64,000 nucleotides of DNA, from positions 62,001 to 126,000 of the forward strand of contig NZ_JAGOPN010000012.1 in the NCBI RefSeq assembly GCF_017991995.1. The letters are read 5' to 3'. Positions 41,335-49,476 of this stretch are shown here, piece after piece (positions within the stretch are counted from its first letter, which is position 1; every line of letters starts with the position of its first letter). The stretch comes from Pseudacidovorax sp. Lineage in GTDB: Bacteria > Pseudomonadota > Gammaproteobacteria > Burkholderiales > Burkholderiaceae_C. Position numbers and translations under genes: made by a program. Under the pieces are notes generated by a model, which did no database searches, was not told where the DNA came from, and saw nothing but the letters and a program-made list of their open reading frames with translations.

Positions 41335-42147
41335 TCAGGTTGTGGCGGCGGAAGCCTGGCGCTGCGCCGCCTCCTCGCGGGCACGGCGCAGGCGCTCGCG
41401 GCTGTTGGTCAGGTGGATGCGCATGGCGGCGCGCGCGGCATCGGCATCGCCCCGCGCGATGGCCGAGAAGATCTCCTCGTGCTCGCGGTTTACGCGCTCC
41501 AGGTATTCGCCGCGGTGGGCCTGGTTGCGGATCGCGCTGACGCGCGTGCGCGGGATGATGTTGGTGCCCAGGTGGCCCAGAATCTCGGCGAAGTAGGGAT
41601 TGCCGGTGGCCTGCGCGATGGCGAGGTGGAAGCGGAAATCCGGCGAAATGGAGTCGCCCGCGTCGCCCGCGTCCTGCGCGAAGGCGTCCAGGGCTTCCCG
41701 CATCGCCTGAAGATGGGCTCCGGAGTGGCGTTGTGCGGCCAGGCCAGCGGCTTCGGTCTCCAGACTGATGCGCAGTTCCAGCACCGCCATCACATCGACC
41801 GCGGTGGGAATCTCGGACGCATCCAGGCTGAACATGCCGGCCGCCCGCGGCGGCAGCACGAAGGTGCCGATGCCATGGCGCGTCTCGACCAGCCCGGCCG
41901 CCTGCAGCCGGGACAGCGCCTCCCGCACCACCGTGCGGCTGACGCCATAGGTCTGCATGATGGCGGACTCGGTGGGCAGCTTGTCGCCCGGGCGGAGCTG
42001 ACCGGCCCGGATGCGCTCACCCAGGTCGTCCACCAGGCCATGCGCCAGGCCACGCGCACGGCGCTGCGGCAGGGCCCGCACCGCCTCGTTCTCGGCAGGG
42101 GTCGCGGGCATGGCTGGAGCGGTCGAACGGGGCATGGAAGCCATCAT
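41335..42147 (-). CDS. GntR/FCD-family transcriptional regulator
   Basis: A 270-residue regulator. The winged helix (about 34-100) contains LAHGLVDDLGERIRAGQLRPGDKLPTESAIMQTYGVSRTVVREALSRLQAAGLVETRHGIGTFV, and the FCD domain (about 115-250) has metal histidines in DFRFHLAIAQATGN and VNREHEEIF. Two adjacent ATG codons at 42147 and 42144 are possible starts. It precedes the Bug-kdgD-gudD operon on the same strand. The shared GTTGTACGA sites at its own promoter and that operon suggest it is the glucarate/galactarate-responsive regulator, an inference from context. Confidence 0.9.
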   Translation of the reverse strand: MMASMPRSTAPAMPATPAENEAVRALPQRRARGLAHGLVDDLGERIRAGQLRPGDKLPTESAIMQTYGVSRTVVREALSRLQAAGLVETRHGIGTFVLPPRAAGMFSLDASEIPTAVDVMAVLELRISLETEAAGLAAQRHSGAHLQAMREALDAFAQDAGDAGDSISPDFRFHLAIAQATGNPYFAEILGHLGTNIIPRTRVSAIRNQAHRGEYLERVNREHEEIFSAIARGDADAARAAMRIHLTNSRERLRRAREEAAQRQASAATT

Positions 42148-42160
42148 AAGACGACGGCCC

Positions 42161-42173
42161 GTTGTACGACAAC
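42161..42173. promoter_or_regulatory. Dyad GTTGTACGACAAC before the GntR/FCD gene
   Basis: A 5-bp inverted repeat GTTGT-ACG-ACAAC lies 13 bases upstream of the GntR start. Its TTGT-N3-ACAA core resembles FadR/FCD operators. It lies between the divergent GntR and LacI genes and could control both. Confidence 0.65.
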
Positions 42174-42281
42174 CTAGGACCTGACCGCCTTCCAGCCGGT
42201 GACCGCATGCGCCGCCGCCGCAAGGCGCGCACTTTGTGGCATGGTCGCGCTCCCACCCTGCCCTCTCTGCCCCGCCTGTCC

Positions 42282-43310
42282 ATGAGTTCTCCGCGCAAGC
42301 GCGCTGCCACCATCCGCGACGTCGCCCTGGCGGCGAAGGTCTCCACTGCCACGGTGTCCAAGTTCGTCAACGGCGGCCAGCGCTTCACCGCCGAGGTCGA
42401 GGCCCGCATCACGCAAGCCGTGCGCGAACTGGGCTATTCGCTCAACCCGATGGCCCGCGGCATGATCACCGGCCGCACCGGCAACGTCGGCGTGGTGATC
42501 CTGGACATCCGCAACCCCTACTTCACCAGCCTCGTCAGCGGCGCCGCGCGGGTGGCGGCCGCGGCGGGCCTCAACCTCATCATTGCCGACGCGGCCGAAA
42601 GCACGTCGCCCGAGTTGGGGGTCCTGCAGTCGCTGTGCCGGCGCGTGGATGGGCTGGTGGTCAGCGCCCGCCTGCCGGCCGCCGCCATCCAGGGTGTGCT
42701 GGACAGCGGAACGCCGGTCGTCTTCTTCGGCCGCCCGTCCCCCTATCCGCAGCATGCCAGCGTGGGCTGCGACAACCACCAGGCCGGGCTGATGCTGGGC
42801 CGTCATCTACGGGACCTGGGCCACCGCCGCATCACCTACCTGGGTTTCTCCGGCGCGCGCTGGAGCGCCGACCGCGAGCGCGGCCTGCGCGAGGCCTTCC
42901 AGGGCGTAAAGGCCAGCGTGCGCACCGTCGACGCGTCGGCGCCTTCCACCGAGGAAGGCGAGCGGCTCGCCTCCAGCCTGCTGCTCTCGCCGGAACGGGG
43001 CGATGCCATCGTGGCCTACAACGACCTGCTGGCCATGGGGCTGCTGCTGGAGGCCCAGTCCCTGGGCATTGCGGTGCCGGACGAGGTGTCCGTCGCGGCC
43101 TTCGACAACATCGCCTACGGCCGCCTGGTGAGCCCGGCCCTGACCAGCGTGGACATGATGGGCGAGGCCACGGGCGAGCTCGCCATGCGCCGGCTGATCG
43201 GCGCCATCCACGGTGAAGATGTTGCAGCGCAGGAAAACGTTATCCCTCCGCGACTCGTCGCACGAAGCTCGACCCGCAGCCTCATCAAGGGTAAGCACTT
43301 AGTGCGCTGA
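42282..43310 (+). CDS. LacI-family transcriptional regulator
   Basis: A 342-residue repressor candidate. The HTH at about 9-31 is ATIRDVALAAKVSTATVSKFVNG, a hinge helix follows, and a sugar-binding-like domain (GNVGVVILDIRNPYFTSLVSGAARVA to the end) completes it. ATG 42282 starts the conserved HTH; the longer frame is intergenic. It lies directly upstream of the udh-lactonase-TRAP operon on the same strand, whose leader holds a TAAACGTTTA operator. Uronates or aldarates are likely effectors. Confidence 0.9.
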   Translation: MSSPRKRAATIRDVALAAKVSTATVSKFVNGGQRFTAEVEARITQAVRELGYSLNPMARGMITGRTGNVGVVILDIRNPYFTSLVSGAARVAAAAGLNLIIADAAESTSPELGVLQSLCRRVDGLVVSARLPAAAIQGVLDSGTPVVFFGRPSPYPQHASVGCDNHQAGLMLGRHLRDLGHRRITYLGFSGARWSADRERGLREAFQGVKASVRTVDASAPSTEEGERLASSLLLSPERGDAIVAYNDLLAMGLLLEAQSLGIAVPDEVSVAAFDNIAYGRLVSPALTSVDMMGEATGELAMRRLIGAIHGEDVAAQENVIPPRLVARSSTRSLIKGKHLVR

Positions 43311-43352
43311 ACTTGACGCCGGCACAGGCCGTGCGCACCATCGCGCCCAGCC

Positions 43353-43379
43353 CTTCGTGGCTTTTTTCAAGCCGCGAAG
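43353..43379 (+). terminator. Hairpin between lacI and udh
   Basis: CTTCGTGGCTT (43353-43363) pairs with AAGCCGCGAAG (43369-43379) around a TTTTC loop, with one G-T wobble. No U-run follows. It sits next to the TAAACGTTTA operator, so it may end the lacI message or form part of the udh control region. Confidence 0.45.
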
Positions 43380-43380
43380 T

Positions 43381-43390
43381 TAAACGTTTA
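43381..43390. promoter_or_regulatory. LacI-type operator TAAACGTTTA before udh
   Basis: A perfect 10-bp palindrome with the central CG typical of LacI/GalR operators lies 50 bases before the udh start and 70 after the lacI stop. It is the natural target of the LacI protein encoded upstream. Confidence 0.65.
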
Positions 43391-43439
43391 CCTTCGATGC
43401 AGCACCGTTGCATCCCGTCGATCACAGGCCGCCGATTCC

Positions 43440-44270
43440 ATGACCGCCCTTTCCTCCTCCAGTCCTGCCCGTCGCCTGCAGCGGCTGCTGCTCACCGGCG
43501 CGGCCGGCGGCCTCGGCCAGGTGCTGCGGGAGCGGCTCGTGCCCTTTGCCGAGCGGCTTCGCGTCTCGGACATCGCGCCGCTGGGCGCCGCGCGCGGCGC
43601 GCACGAGGAGGTCGTGCCGTGCGACCTGGCCGACAAGGCGGCCGTGCACGACCTGCTGGCCGGCTGCGACGCCATGGTCCACCTGGGCGGCATCTCGGTG
43701 GAGCGACCCTTCGAGCAGATCCTCGAGGCCAACATCAAGGGCATCTACAACGTCTACGAGGCCGCGCGTCGCCAGGGCGTGGGCCGCATCGTGTTCGCCA
43801 GCTCCAACCATGTGATCGGCTTCTACAAGCAGACCGAGCACATCGACGCCACTGCCATGCGCCGGCCCGATGGCTACTACGGCCTGTCCAAGTCCTTCGG
43901 CGAGGACATGGCGCAGTTCTACTGGGACCGGTACGGCATCCAGACGGTGAGCATCCGCATCGGCTCCTCGTTCCCGGCGCCTGCCAACCGCCGCATGATG
44001 AGCACCTGGCTCAGCTACGACGATCTCACGCGACTGGTGGAGCGGTCCCTCTTCACGCCGGAGGTCGGCCACACGGTGGTCTTCGGCGCATCGGCCAACC
44101 GCGACGTATGGTGGGACAACCGCGCCGCGGCCCATTTGGGCTGGGTGCCGCAGGACGGCTCCGAGGTCTTCCGCGCGCAGGTCGAAACCCAGCCGCCGGT
44201 GGCGGCCGACGACCCCAACGCCATCTACCAGGGCGGTGCCTTCACTGCCCAGGGCCCCTTCGGAGACTGA
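43440..44270 (+). CDS. udh: NAD-dependent uronate dehydrogenase
   Basis: A 276-residue short-chain dehydrogenase of the extended/atypical type that oxidises D-galacturonate and D-glucuronate to aldarolactones. The NAD-binding GAAGGLG is at residues 20-26 and the catalytic Tyr147-x3-Lys151 in YYGLSK. Udh-specific stretches include HLGGISVERPFEQILEANIKGIYNVYEAARR, FASSNHVIGFYKQ, RIGSSFPAPANRRMMSTWLS and ANRDVWWDNRAA. It is the first gene of the udh-lactonase-TRAP operon, behind a LacI-type operator. Confidence 0.94.
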   Translation: MTALSSSSPARRLQRLLLTGAAGGLGQVLRERLVPFAERLRVSDIAPLGAARGAHEEVVPCDLADKAAVHDLLAGCDAMVHLGGISVERPFEQILEANIKGIYNVYEAARRQGVGRIVFASSNHVIGFYKQTEHIDATAMRRPDGYYGLSKSFGEDMAQFYWDRYGIQTVSIRIGSSFPAPANRRMMSTWLSYDDLTRLVERSLFTPEVGHTVVFGASANRDVWWDNRAAAHLGWVPQDGSEVFRAQVETQPPVAADDPNAIYQGGAFTAQGPFGD

Positions 44271-44274
44271 GGCC

Positions 44275-45165
44275 GTGCAGGCATCCAAAGCCGAACTCGT
44301 CGTCGACGCGCGCCACGGCACGGGTGAGAGCCCGGTGTGGCATGCGGGCGAGCAGGCGCTGTACTGGGTGGACATCCCAGGCCGCACGCTCAACCGCTGG
44401 GCGGCGGCCGACGGCCACCGGCAGTGGGCCACGCCGCAGATGCCCGCCTGCATCGCCGCCGTGGCGGGCCGGCCCGGCCAGTGGCTGGCCGGCATGGAGG
44501 ACGGCGTGCACACGGTCACCCTCGGCTCCGGCAGCCAGGCGCAGCTCACGGCCCTGGCACGGGTGCAGCATGTCCGCCCAGGCATGCGCTTCAACGACGG
44601 CCGATGCGACCGCCAGGGCCGCTTCTGGGCGGGCACCATGCTGATGGACATGGGCGCTGCCGCGCGTGTCGGCGTGCTCTACCGGCTGGACGGCGCAGCG
44701 CTGCAGCCCGTGCTGGGCGACCTCATCACACCCAACGGCCTGGCCTTCAGCCCGGACGGCCGCACGATGTACCTGTCGGATTCGCATCCCGACGCGCAGG
44801 CCATCTGGGCCTTCGACTACGACCCGGACACGGGCACGCCCATCAACCGGCGCCTCTTCGCCGACATGAAGCCCCTGCCCGGCCGGCCCGACGGTGCCGC
44901 CATCGACGTCGACGGCGGCTACTGGATCTGCGGCAACGATGCCGGTCTGGTGCACCGCTTCACGCCCGACGGCCGGCTCGACCGTTCGCTCGAAGTGCCC
45001 GTCAAGAAGCCCGCCATGTGCGCATTCGGCGGCGCCGCGCTCGACACCCTCTTCGTCACCTCGATCCGGCCGGCTGGCGACCTGTCGGATCAACCCCTGG
45101 CCGGCGGCGTCTTCGCGCTGCAGCCGGGAACGCAGGGCCTGCCCGAGCCGGCCTGGCAACCCTGA
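44275..45165 (+). CDS. SMP-30/gluconolactonase-family lactonase
   Basis: A 296-residue six-bladed beta-propeller lactonase of the SMP-30 family. Metal ligands are expected in GTGESPVWH (Glu), [12 protein letters not shown] (Asn) and YLSDSHP (Asp), with [18 protein letters not shown] typical of the family. By context it opens the galactaro- or glucarolactone made by Udh, as shown for SMP-30 lactonases in other uronate clusters. The GTG at 44275 is used because GGAG at the udh end lies at proper distance; an ATG at 44236 would overlap udh. The TRAP genes follow. Confidence 0.88.
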   Translation: MQASKAELVVDARHGTGESPVWHAGEQALYWVDIPGRTLNRWAAADGHRQWATPQMPACIAAVAGRPGQWLAGMEDGVHTVTLGSGSQAQLTALARVQHVRPGMRFNDGRCDRQGRFWAGTMLMDMGAAARVGVLYRLDGAALQPVLGDLITPNGLAFSPDGRTMYLSDSHPDAQAIWAFDYDPDTGTPINRRLFADMKPLPGRPDGAAIDVDGGYWICGNDAGLVHRFTPDGRLDRSLEVPVKKPAMCAFGGAALDTLFVTSIRPAGDLSDQPLAGGVFALQPGTQGLPEPAWQP

Positions 45166-45217
45166 AGCCCCAAGAAGACCGCCACACCACCCCCAGGATC
45201 CACACGAGGAAGACAAC

Positions 45218-46192
45218 ATGAAGACCCTTCGTTTCAAGACCACCCTGCTCGCCCTGGCCGCCAGTGCCGCGGCGCTGGCGGCGCAGGCGACCGAGTTCCG
45301 CTCGGCCGACATCCATCCCGACGACTACCCGACGGTCACCGCCGTGAAGTTCATGGGCGAGCGGCTCAAGCAGTTGTCGGGCGGCAAGCACAGCATCAAG
45401 GTGTTCAACAACAGCGCGCTGGGCAGCGAGAAGGACACCATCGAGCAGACCAAGATCGGCGCGCTGCAGATGGTGCGCGTGAACATCGCGCCCATGAACA
45501 ACATCTGCCCCGAGACGCAGGTGCCGACCATGCCCTTCCTGTTCCGCTCCACCGACCACCTGCACAAGGTGCTGGACGGCCCGATCGGCGAGGACATCCT
45601 CAAGAGCTGCGAGAAGCAGGGCTTCATCGGCCTGGCCTTCTACGACAGCGGCGCCCGCTCGATCTACACCGCCAAGAAGCCGGTGCGCAGCCTGGCCGAT
45701 GTGAAGGGCCTGAAGATCCGCGTTCAGCAGTCCGACCTGTGGGTGGCGCTGGTGGAGGCCATGGGCGGCAATGCCACGCCCATGCCCTTCGGCGAGGTCT
45801 ACACGGCGCTCAAGACCGGGCTGGTGGATGCGGCCGAGAACAACTATCCGTCGTACGAAAGCTCGCGCCACTTCGAGGTGGCCAAGTACTTCGCCAAGAC
45901 CGAGCATTCGATGGCGCCGGAGATGCTGCTCTTCTCCAAGCGTGCCTGGGACCGCCTCTCGCCCGAGGAGCAGGGCTGGATCCGACAGGCGGCCAAGGAG
46001 TCGGTGCCCTACATGCGCAAACAGTGGGCCGAGCGCGAAGCCAAGTCGCTGGCCGCCGTGAAGGCCGGCGGCGCCGAGATCATCGAGATCGACAAGAAGC
46101 CCTTCGAGGCCGCCATGAAGCCCGTCTACGACAAGTTCATCACCGACGCGCGGCTGAAGGACCTGGTCAAGCGGGTGCAGGACACGCAGTAA
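45218..46192 (+). CDS. TRAP transporter periplasmic solute-binding subunit (DctP family)
   Basis: A 324-residue DctP-type binding protein with a Sec signal peptide (about 1-24, [14 protein letters not shown]) and the mature start [21 protein letters not shown]. The conserved substrate-salt-bridge Arg is in [15 protein letters not shown], and [24 protein letters not shown] is a family hallmark. In the udh operon the ligand is most likely galacturonate or glucuronate, which bind TRAP proteins of this type in other bacteria. A 145-base spacer with a large inverted repeat separates it from the membrane subunit genes. Confidence 0.92.
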   Translation: MKTLRFKTTLLALAASAAALAAQATEFRSADIHPDDYPTVTAVKFMGERLKQLSGGKHSIKVFNNSALGSEKDTIEQTKIGALQMVRVNIAPMNNICPETQVPTMPFLFRSTDHLHKVLDGPIGEDILKSCEKQGFIGLAFYDSGARSIYTAKKPVRSLADVKGLKIRVQQSDLWVALVEAMGGNATPMPFGEVYTALKTGLVDAAENNYPSYESSRHFEVAKYFAKTEHSMAPEMLLFSKRAWDRLSPEEQGWIRQAAKESVPYMRKQWAEREAKSLAAVKAGGAEIIEIDKKPFEAAMKPVYDKFITDARLKDLVKRVQDTQ

Positions 46193-46211
46193 GCGCGCGG
46201 GGGCTTCGGCT

Positions 46212-46318
46212 CCTTCCCCCGCTGGGGGAAGGCAGGGATGGGGGCCAGCGGCGCATCGAACGCTGCTGCCTTGCCACCGCCGGCGGCCCCCACCCCTGCC
46301 CTCCCCCAGCGGGGGAGG
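46212..46318. repeat. Large GC-rich inverted repeat between TRAP dctP and dctQ genes
   Basis: About 35 bases at 46212-46246 are nearly the inverse complement of 46285-46318. The left arm contains CCCCCGCTGGGGG and GGCAGGGATGGGGG; the right arm contains CCCCCACCCCTGCC and CCCCCAGCGGGGG. Each arm is itself a small hairpin. It looks like a small mobile-type or REP-like element inside the operon and may stabilise the dctP message. Confidence 0.8.
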
Positions 46319-46337
46319 GAGAAAGAAGGAATTCGTC

Positions 46338-46826
46338 ATGTACTCCCGCTTCTGCCGCGCCCTCGCGCGCGCCTGCATGGTGCTGGGCATCGTCGGCCTC
46401 GTCGCAGTGATCTGCGCCGTGAGCTGGCAGGTGTTCGGTCGCTACATCCTCAACAGCACACCCACCTGGGCCGAAAGCCTGGCGCTGCTGATGGTGCTCT
46501 ACGTCACCATGTTCGGCGTGGCCGTGGGCGTGCGCGACGCCGGCCACATCGGACTGGAATCGCTGCTCGTGCTGGCCCCGCCCCGGCTTCGACTCAAGCT
46601 GGAGATGCTGATCCACGTGCTGGTGGGCCTGTTCGGGGCGGCCATGGCCTGGAACTGCGCCTACCTGGCCGAGTCGGTGTGGAGCTACCGACTGCCCACG
46701 CTGTTCATCTCCGAGGGCTGGAAGTACGTGCCGCCCAGCTTTGCCGGCGTGCTCATCGTGCTGTTCTCCATCGAACACATCCTGGCGTTGGCTCAGGGCC
46801 GCGAACTGGAGCCCTCGTGGACCTGA
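46338..46826 (+). CDS. TRAP transporter small membrane subunit (DctQ family)
   Basis: A 162-residue inner-membrane protein with four predicted helices. It includes the DctQ-like VSWQVFGRYILNSTPTWAESLALLMVLYVTMFGVAVGVRDAGHIGLE. It scaffolds the large DctM subunit. The ATG at 46338 follows a purine-rich AGAAAGAAGGAA site. It is followed by dctM after 79 bases, a gap that shows only the dctM ribosome site CTGGAGG. Confidence 0.92.
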   Translation: MYSRFCRALARACMVLGIVGLVAVICAVSWQVFGRYILNSTPTWAESLALLMVLYVTMFGVAVGVRDAGHIGLESLLVLAPPRLRLKLEMLIHVLVGLFGAAMAWNCAYLAESVWSYRLPTLFISEGWKYVPPSFAGVLIVLFSIEHILALAQGRELEPSWT

Positions 46827-46905
46827 CGCCCATGCGCTGCCGCCGCTCCCTTTTCATCACGCGCCCCGCGCACGTCCCTCGTCCTGCCGCGCGCCTGGAG
46901 GCCGC

Positions 46906-48201
46906 ATGACCATCCCGCTGCTCATCCTGACCCTGTCGTTCACCGCCCTGCTGCTGCTGGGCGTACCGGTGGCCTTCTCCATCGGGCTGTCGGCCCTGGC
47001 CACGCTGCTCTACGAAGGCCTGCCGCTCGCGGTGGGCTTCCAGCAGATGATGTCGGGCATGGGGATCTTCTCCTTCCTGGCGATCCCCTTCTTCATCTTT
47101 GCCGGTGAGCTGATGCTGTATGGCGGCATCGCGGACCGCATCGTCGACTTCGCCAAGTCGCTGGTCGGCCATGTGCGCGGCGGCCTGGGCATGAGCAACG
47201 TGGTGGCGTGCACGCTGTTCGGCGGCGTCTCGGGCTCGCCGGTGGCCGACGTGTCGGCCATGGGCGCGGTGATGATCCCGATGATGAAGAAGGAGGGCTA
47301 CCACGCCGACTATGCGGTCAACGTGACCACGCATGCGGCCCTGGTGGGGGCGCTGATGCCCACCAGCCACAACCTCATCATCTATTCGCTGGCGGCGGGC
47401 GGCAAGGTGTCGATCGCGGCGCTGATCCTGGCCGCGCTGATGCCGGCCATCATCCTCACGCTGTGCAACCTGCTGGCGGCCTACGTGGTGGCGGTGCGCC
47501 GGGGCTACCCGGCCGGCACCTTCCCCGGCTGGGCCATCGTGGCGCGCAGCTTCGCCGCGGCGCTGCCGGGGCTGTTCATCGTGGTGCTGATCCTGGGCGG
47601 CATCCTGTCGGGCATCTTCACGGCCACCGAGTCGGCGGCCGTGGCGGTGCTCTATGCGTTGGCGCTGACCATCTTTCTGTACCGCACGCTCAAGTGGGCG
47701 CACTTCATCAAGGCGGCGGCCAAGGCGGTGCGCACCACGGGCGTGATCCTGCTGCTGATCGGCATCTCCAGCACCTTCGGCTACCTGATCAGCCTGTATG
47801 GCGTGGCGGAGCTGACGGGGCAGATGCTGTCCAAGGTGTCGACCACGCCCTGGGTGATCTTCCTGCTGATCAACGTCATCCTGTTCCTGCTGGGCACCTT
47901 CCTGGACATGGCGGCGACCATCCTGCTGTGCACGCCCATCTTCCTGCCCATCGCGCAGCAGTACGGCATGACTTCGGTGCAGTTCGGCATCCTGATGCTG
48001 ATCAACTGCGCGCTGGGACTGAACACGCCGCCGGTGGGCACCACGCAGTTCGTCGGTTGCGCCATCGGCGGGGTGTCGGTGGGCGAGGTGATGCGCACCA
48101 TCTGGCCCTTCTATGGCGCGCTGATCCTGGCGCTGGGGCTGGTGACCTTCGTGCCGCAGTTCAGTCTGTGGCTCCCAAGCATGTTCATGGTCGTGAGGTA
48201 G
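46906..48201 (+). CDS. TRAP transporter large permease subunit (DctM family)
   Basis: A 431-residue sodium-coupled permease with about twelve membrane segments. Typical stretches are GVPVAFSIGLSALATLLYEG, IPFFIFAGELMLYGGIADRIVDFA, LFGGVSGSPVADVSAMGAVMIPMMKKEGYHADYAVNVT and LGLNTPPVGTTQFVGCAIGGVSVGEV. It forms the substrate channel with DctQ and receives uronate from the DctP protein. It is the last gene of the udh operon, 24 bases from the convergent lacI gene. Confidence 0.95.
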   Translation: MTIPLLILTLSFTALLLLGVPVAFSIGLSALATLLYEGLPLAVGFQQMMSGMGIFSFLAIPFFIFAGELMLYGGIADRIVDFAKSLVGHVRGGLGMSNVVACTLFGGVSGSPVADVSAMGAVMIPMMKKEGYHADYAVNVTTHAALVGALMPTSHNLIIYSLAAGGKVSIAALILAALMPAIILTLCNLLAAYVVAVRRGYPAGTFPGWAIVARSFAAALPGLFIVVLILGGILSGIFTATESAAVAVLYALALTIFLYRTLKWAHFIKAAAKAVRTTGVILLLIGISSTFGYLISLYGVAELTGQMLSKVSTTPWVIFLLINVILFLLGTFLDMAATILLCTPIFLPIAQQYGMTSVQFGILMLINCALGLNTPPVGTTQFVGCAIGGVSVGEVMRTIWPFYGALILALGLVTFVPQFSLWLPSMFMVVR

Positions 48202-48225
48202 AGAAGCGCCTCACACGACCGCCGC

Positions 48226-49230
48226 TCAGCCACCGGCCGTGGATTCGCGTTCGACGATGCGGAAGCCAACGTCCACGACCGGCTGAGCGACCGGTTCGCC
48301 GCGCGCGCGGGCCAGGACCATCTCGGCGGCCAGGCGGCCAATCCCGGGCCCGTCGACCAGCACCGTGCTCAGACTGGGCAGCAGATGGGCGGAAAAGTCG
48401 GCATTGCCGAAGCCGCAGATGGCCAGGTCCTGCGGCACGCGCAGGCCGCGCGCATGGGCTTCGACCAGCACGCCATGCGCCAACTGGTCGGAACTGCAGC
48501 AGACCATGCGCAATGCGGGATCCTGCGCCAGCAGGTCGGCCAGCGCGCGACGGCCACGTTCCAGATTGCTGGGCGCAGCCACGCAGGCCGTGGGCACCTC
48601 GCGGCCGAAGGCGGCAATGAAGCCCTCGCGCCGCTGCATCGCGCGATGATCGTCGGCGGTGGCGATGCCCACGCGCTGCCAGCCCCTGGCGAGGCAGAAG
48701 CCCGCCAACGCACCGCCCACCTTGAGATGCGAAAAGCCCACCAGCATGTCCACCGGGCGCTGAGAAAGATCCCAGATTTCCACCACCGGCACGCCCGCGC
48801 GCCGCAGCCGCTCACGCGCCGCCTGTGACTGGATCAGGCCAGCGAAGACGATGCCATCGGGCTGCCGGCTGATCATGGTGTTGAGCACCGCCTCTTCACG
48901 GACGGCGTCGTAACGGGTCTGACCCAGCAGCACCTGGTAGCCCTCCTCCGCCAGCGTCTCGGTCAGCGTCTGGACGGATGGCAGGAACTGCGCGACCGAC
49001 AGCGCCGGCACGATGCCCGCGACCATGCGGCTGCGACGTGACTTGAGGCCGCCGGCGAGAAGGTTTGGGATGTAGCCCGTTGCCTCCACTGCCTGCTGCA
49101 CCAGGGCAATGGTCTTGGGCGACACCAGGGCAGGATTGCTGAGGGCCCGCGAGGCCGTGATCGGCGAGACGCCTGCTGCACGTGCAACGTCGTGCAGCGT
49201 GGCGGGCTTGAGGGGCGGAGAAACGCTCAT
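48226..49230 (-). CDS. LacI-family transcriptional regulator (GntR/gluconate-type)
   Basis: A 334-residue repressor. The HTH reads ATLHDVARAAGVSPITASRALSNPALVSPKTIALVQQAVEATGYIPN at about 11-55, and a periplasmic-binding-like effector domain follows. The SPITASRAL recognition helix is typical of the gluconate-repressor branch. ATG 49230 begins the conserved region. It is divergent from the Bug-dehydratase operon at 49477, whose promoter contains two TGACAACG-type palindromes, its most likely targets. Galactarate or a related aldarate is the expected inducer. Confidence 0.9.
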   Translation of the reverse strand: MSVSPPLKPATLHDVARAAGVSPITASRALSNPALVSPKTIALVQQAVEATGYIPNLLAGGLKSRRSRMVAGIVPALSVAQFLPSVQTLTETLAEEGYQVLLGQTRYDAVREEAVLNTMISRQPDGIVFAGLIQSQAARERLRRAGVPVVEIWDLSQRPVDMLVGFSHLKVGGALAGFCLARGWQRVGIATADDHRAMQRREGFIAAFGREVPTACVAAPSNLERGRRALADLLAQDPALRMVCCSSDQLAHGVLVEAHARGLRVPQDLAICGFGNADFSAHLLPSLSTVLVDGPGIGRLAAEMVLARARGEPVAQPVVDVGFRIVERESTAGG

Positions 49231-49347
49231 GGCAGGAAGGCCCGGGAGCCTAACAGCTTCACGCCCGACGACGCTCGCGGCCCCGGGGCGTCCGTGCCGC
49301 GGCACCCCTTGCCGAAGCGCGCGCACCCAGTCGCGTAGGAGGGCACG

Positions 49348-49377
49348 TTGACAGCAGAAATGACAACGATATCATTC
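49348..49377 (+). promoter_or_regulatory. Promoter with operator O1 of the Bug-dehydratase-garD operon
   Basis: TTGACA (49348-49353) and TATCAT (49370-49375) are 16 bases apart, a near-consensus sigma-70 promoter. The LacI-type palindrome O1 (49358-49377, AAATGACAAC then GATATCATTC) fills the spacer and the -10, so bound repressor would exclude RNA polymerase. Confidence 0.75.
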
Positions 49378-49432
49378 GACCGCCGTCCGTTCCGGTACTC
49401 CAACAGTAATGACAAGCCGGATCTGCGCGCCA

Positions 49433-49452
49433 AAATGACAACGTTGTCATTT
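49433..49452. promoter_or_regulatory. LacI-type operator O2
   Basis: A perfect 20-bp palindrome centred on AACGTT, with core TGACAACGTTGTCA. It lies downstream of the promoter and 24 bases before the Bug-protein start. Its centre is 75 bases from that of O1. A half site AATGACAAG lies between them at 49408-49416. Confidence 0.85.
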
Positions 49453-49476
49453 CAGCCCATCCAATCAGGAGACATC

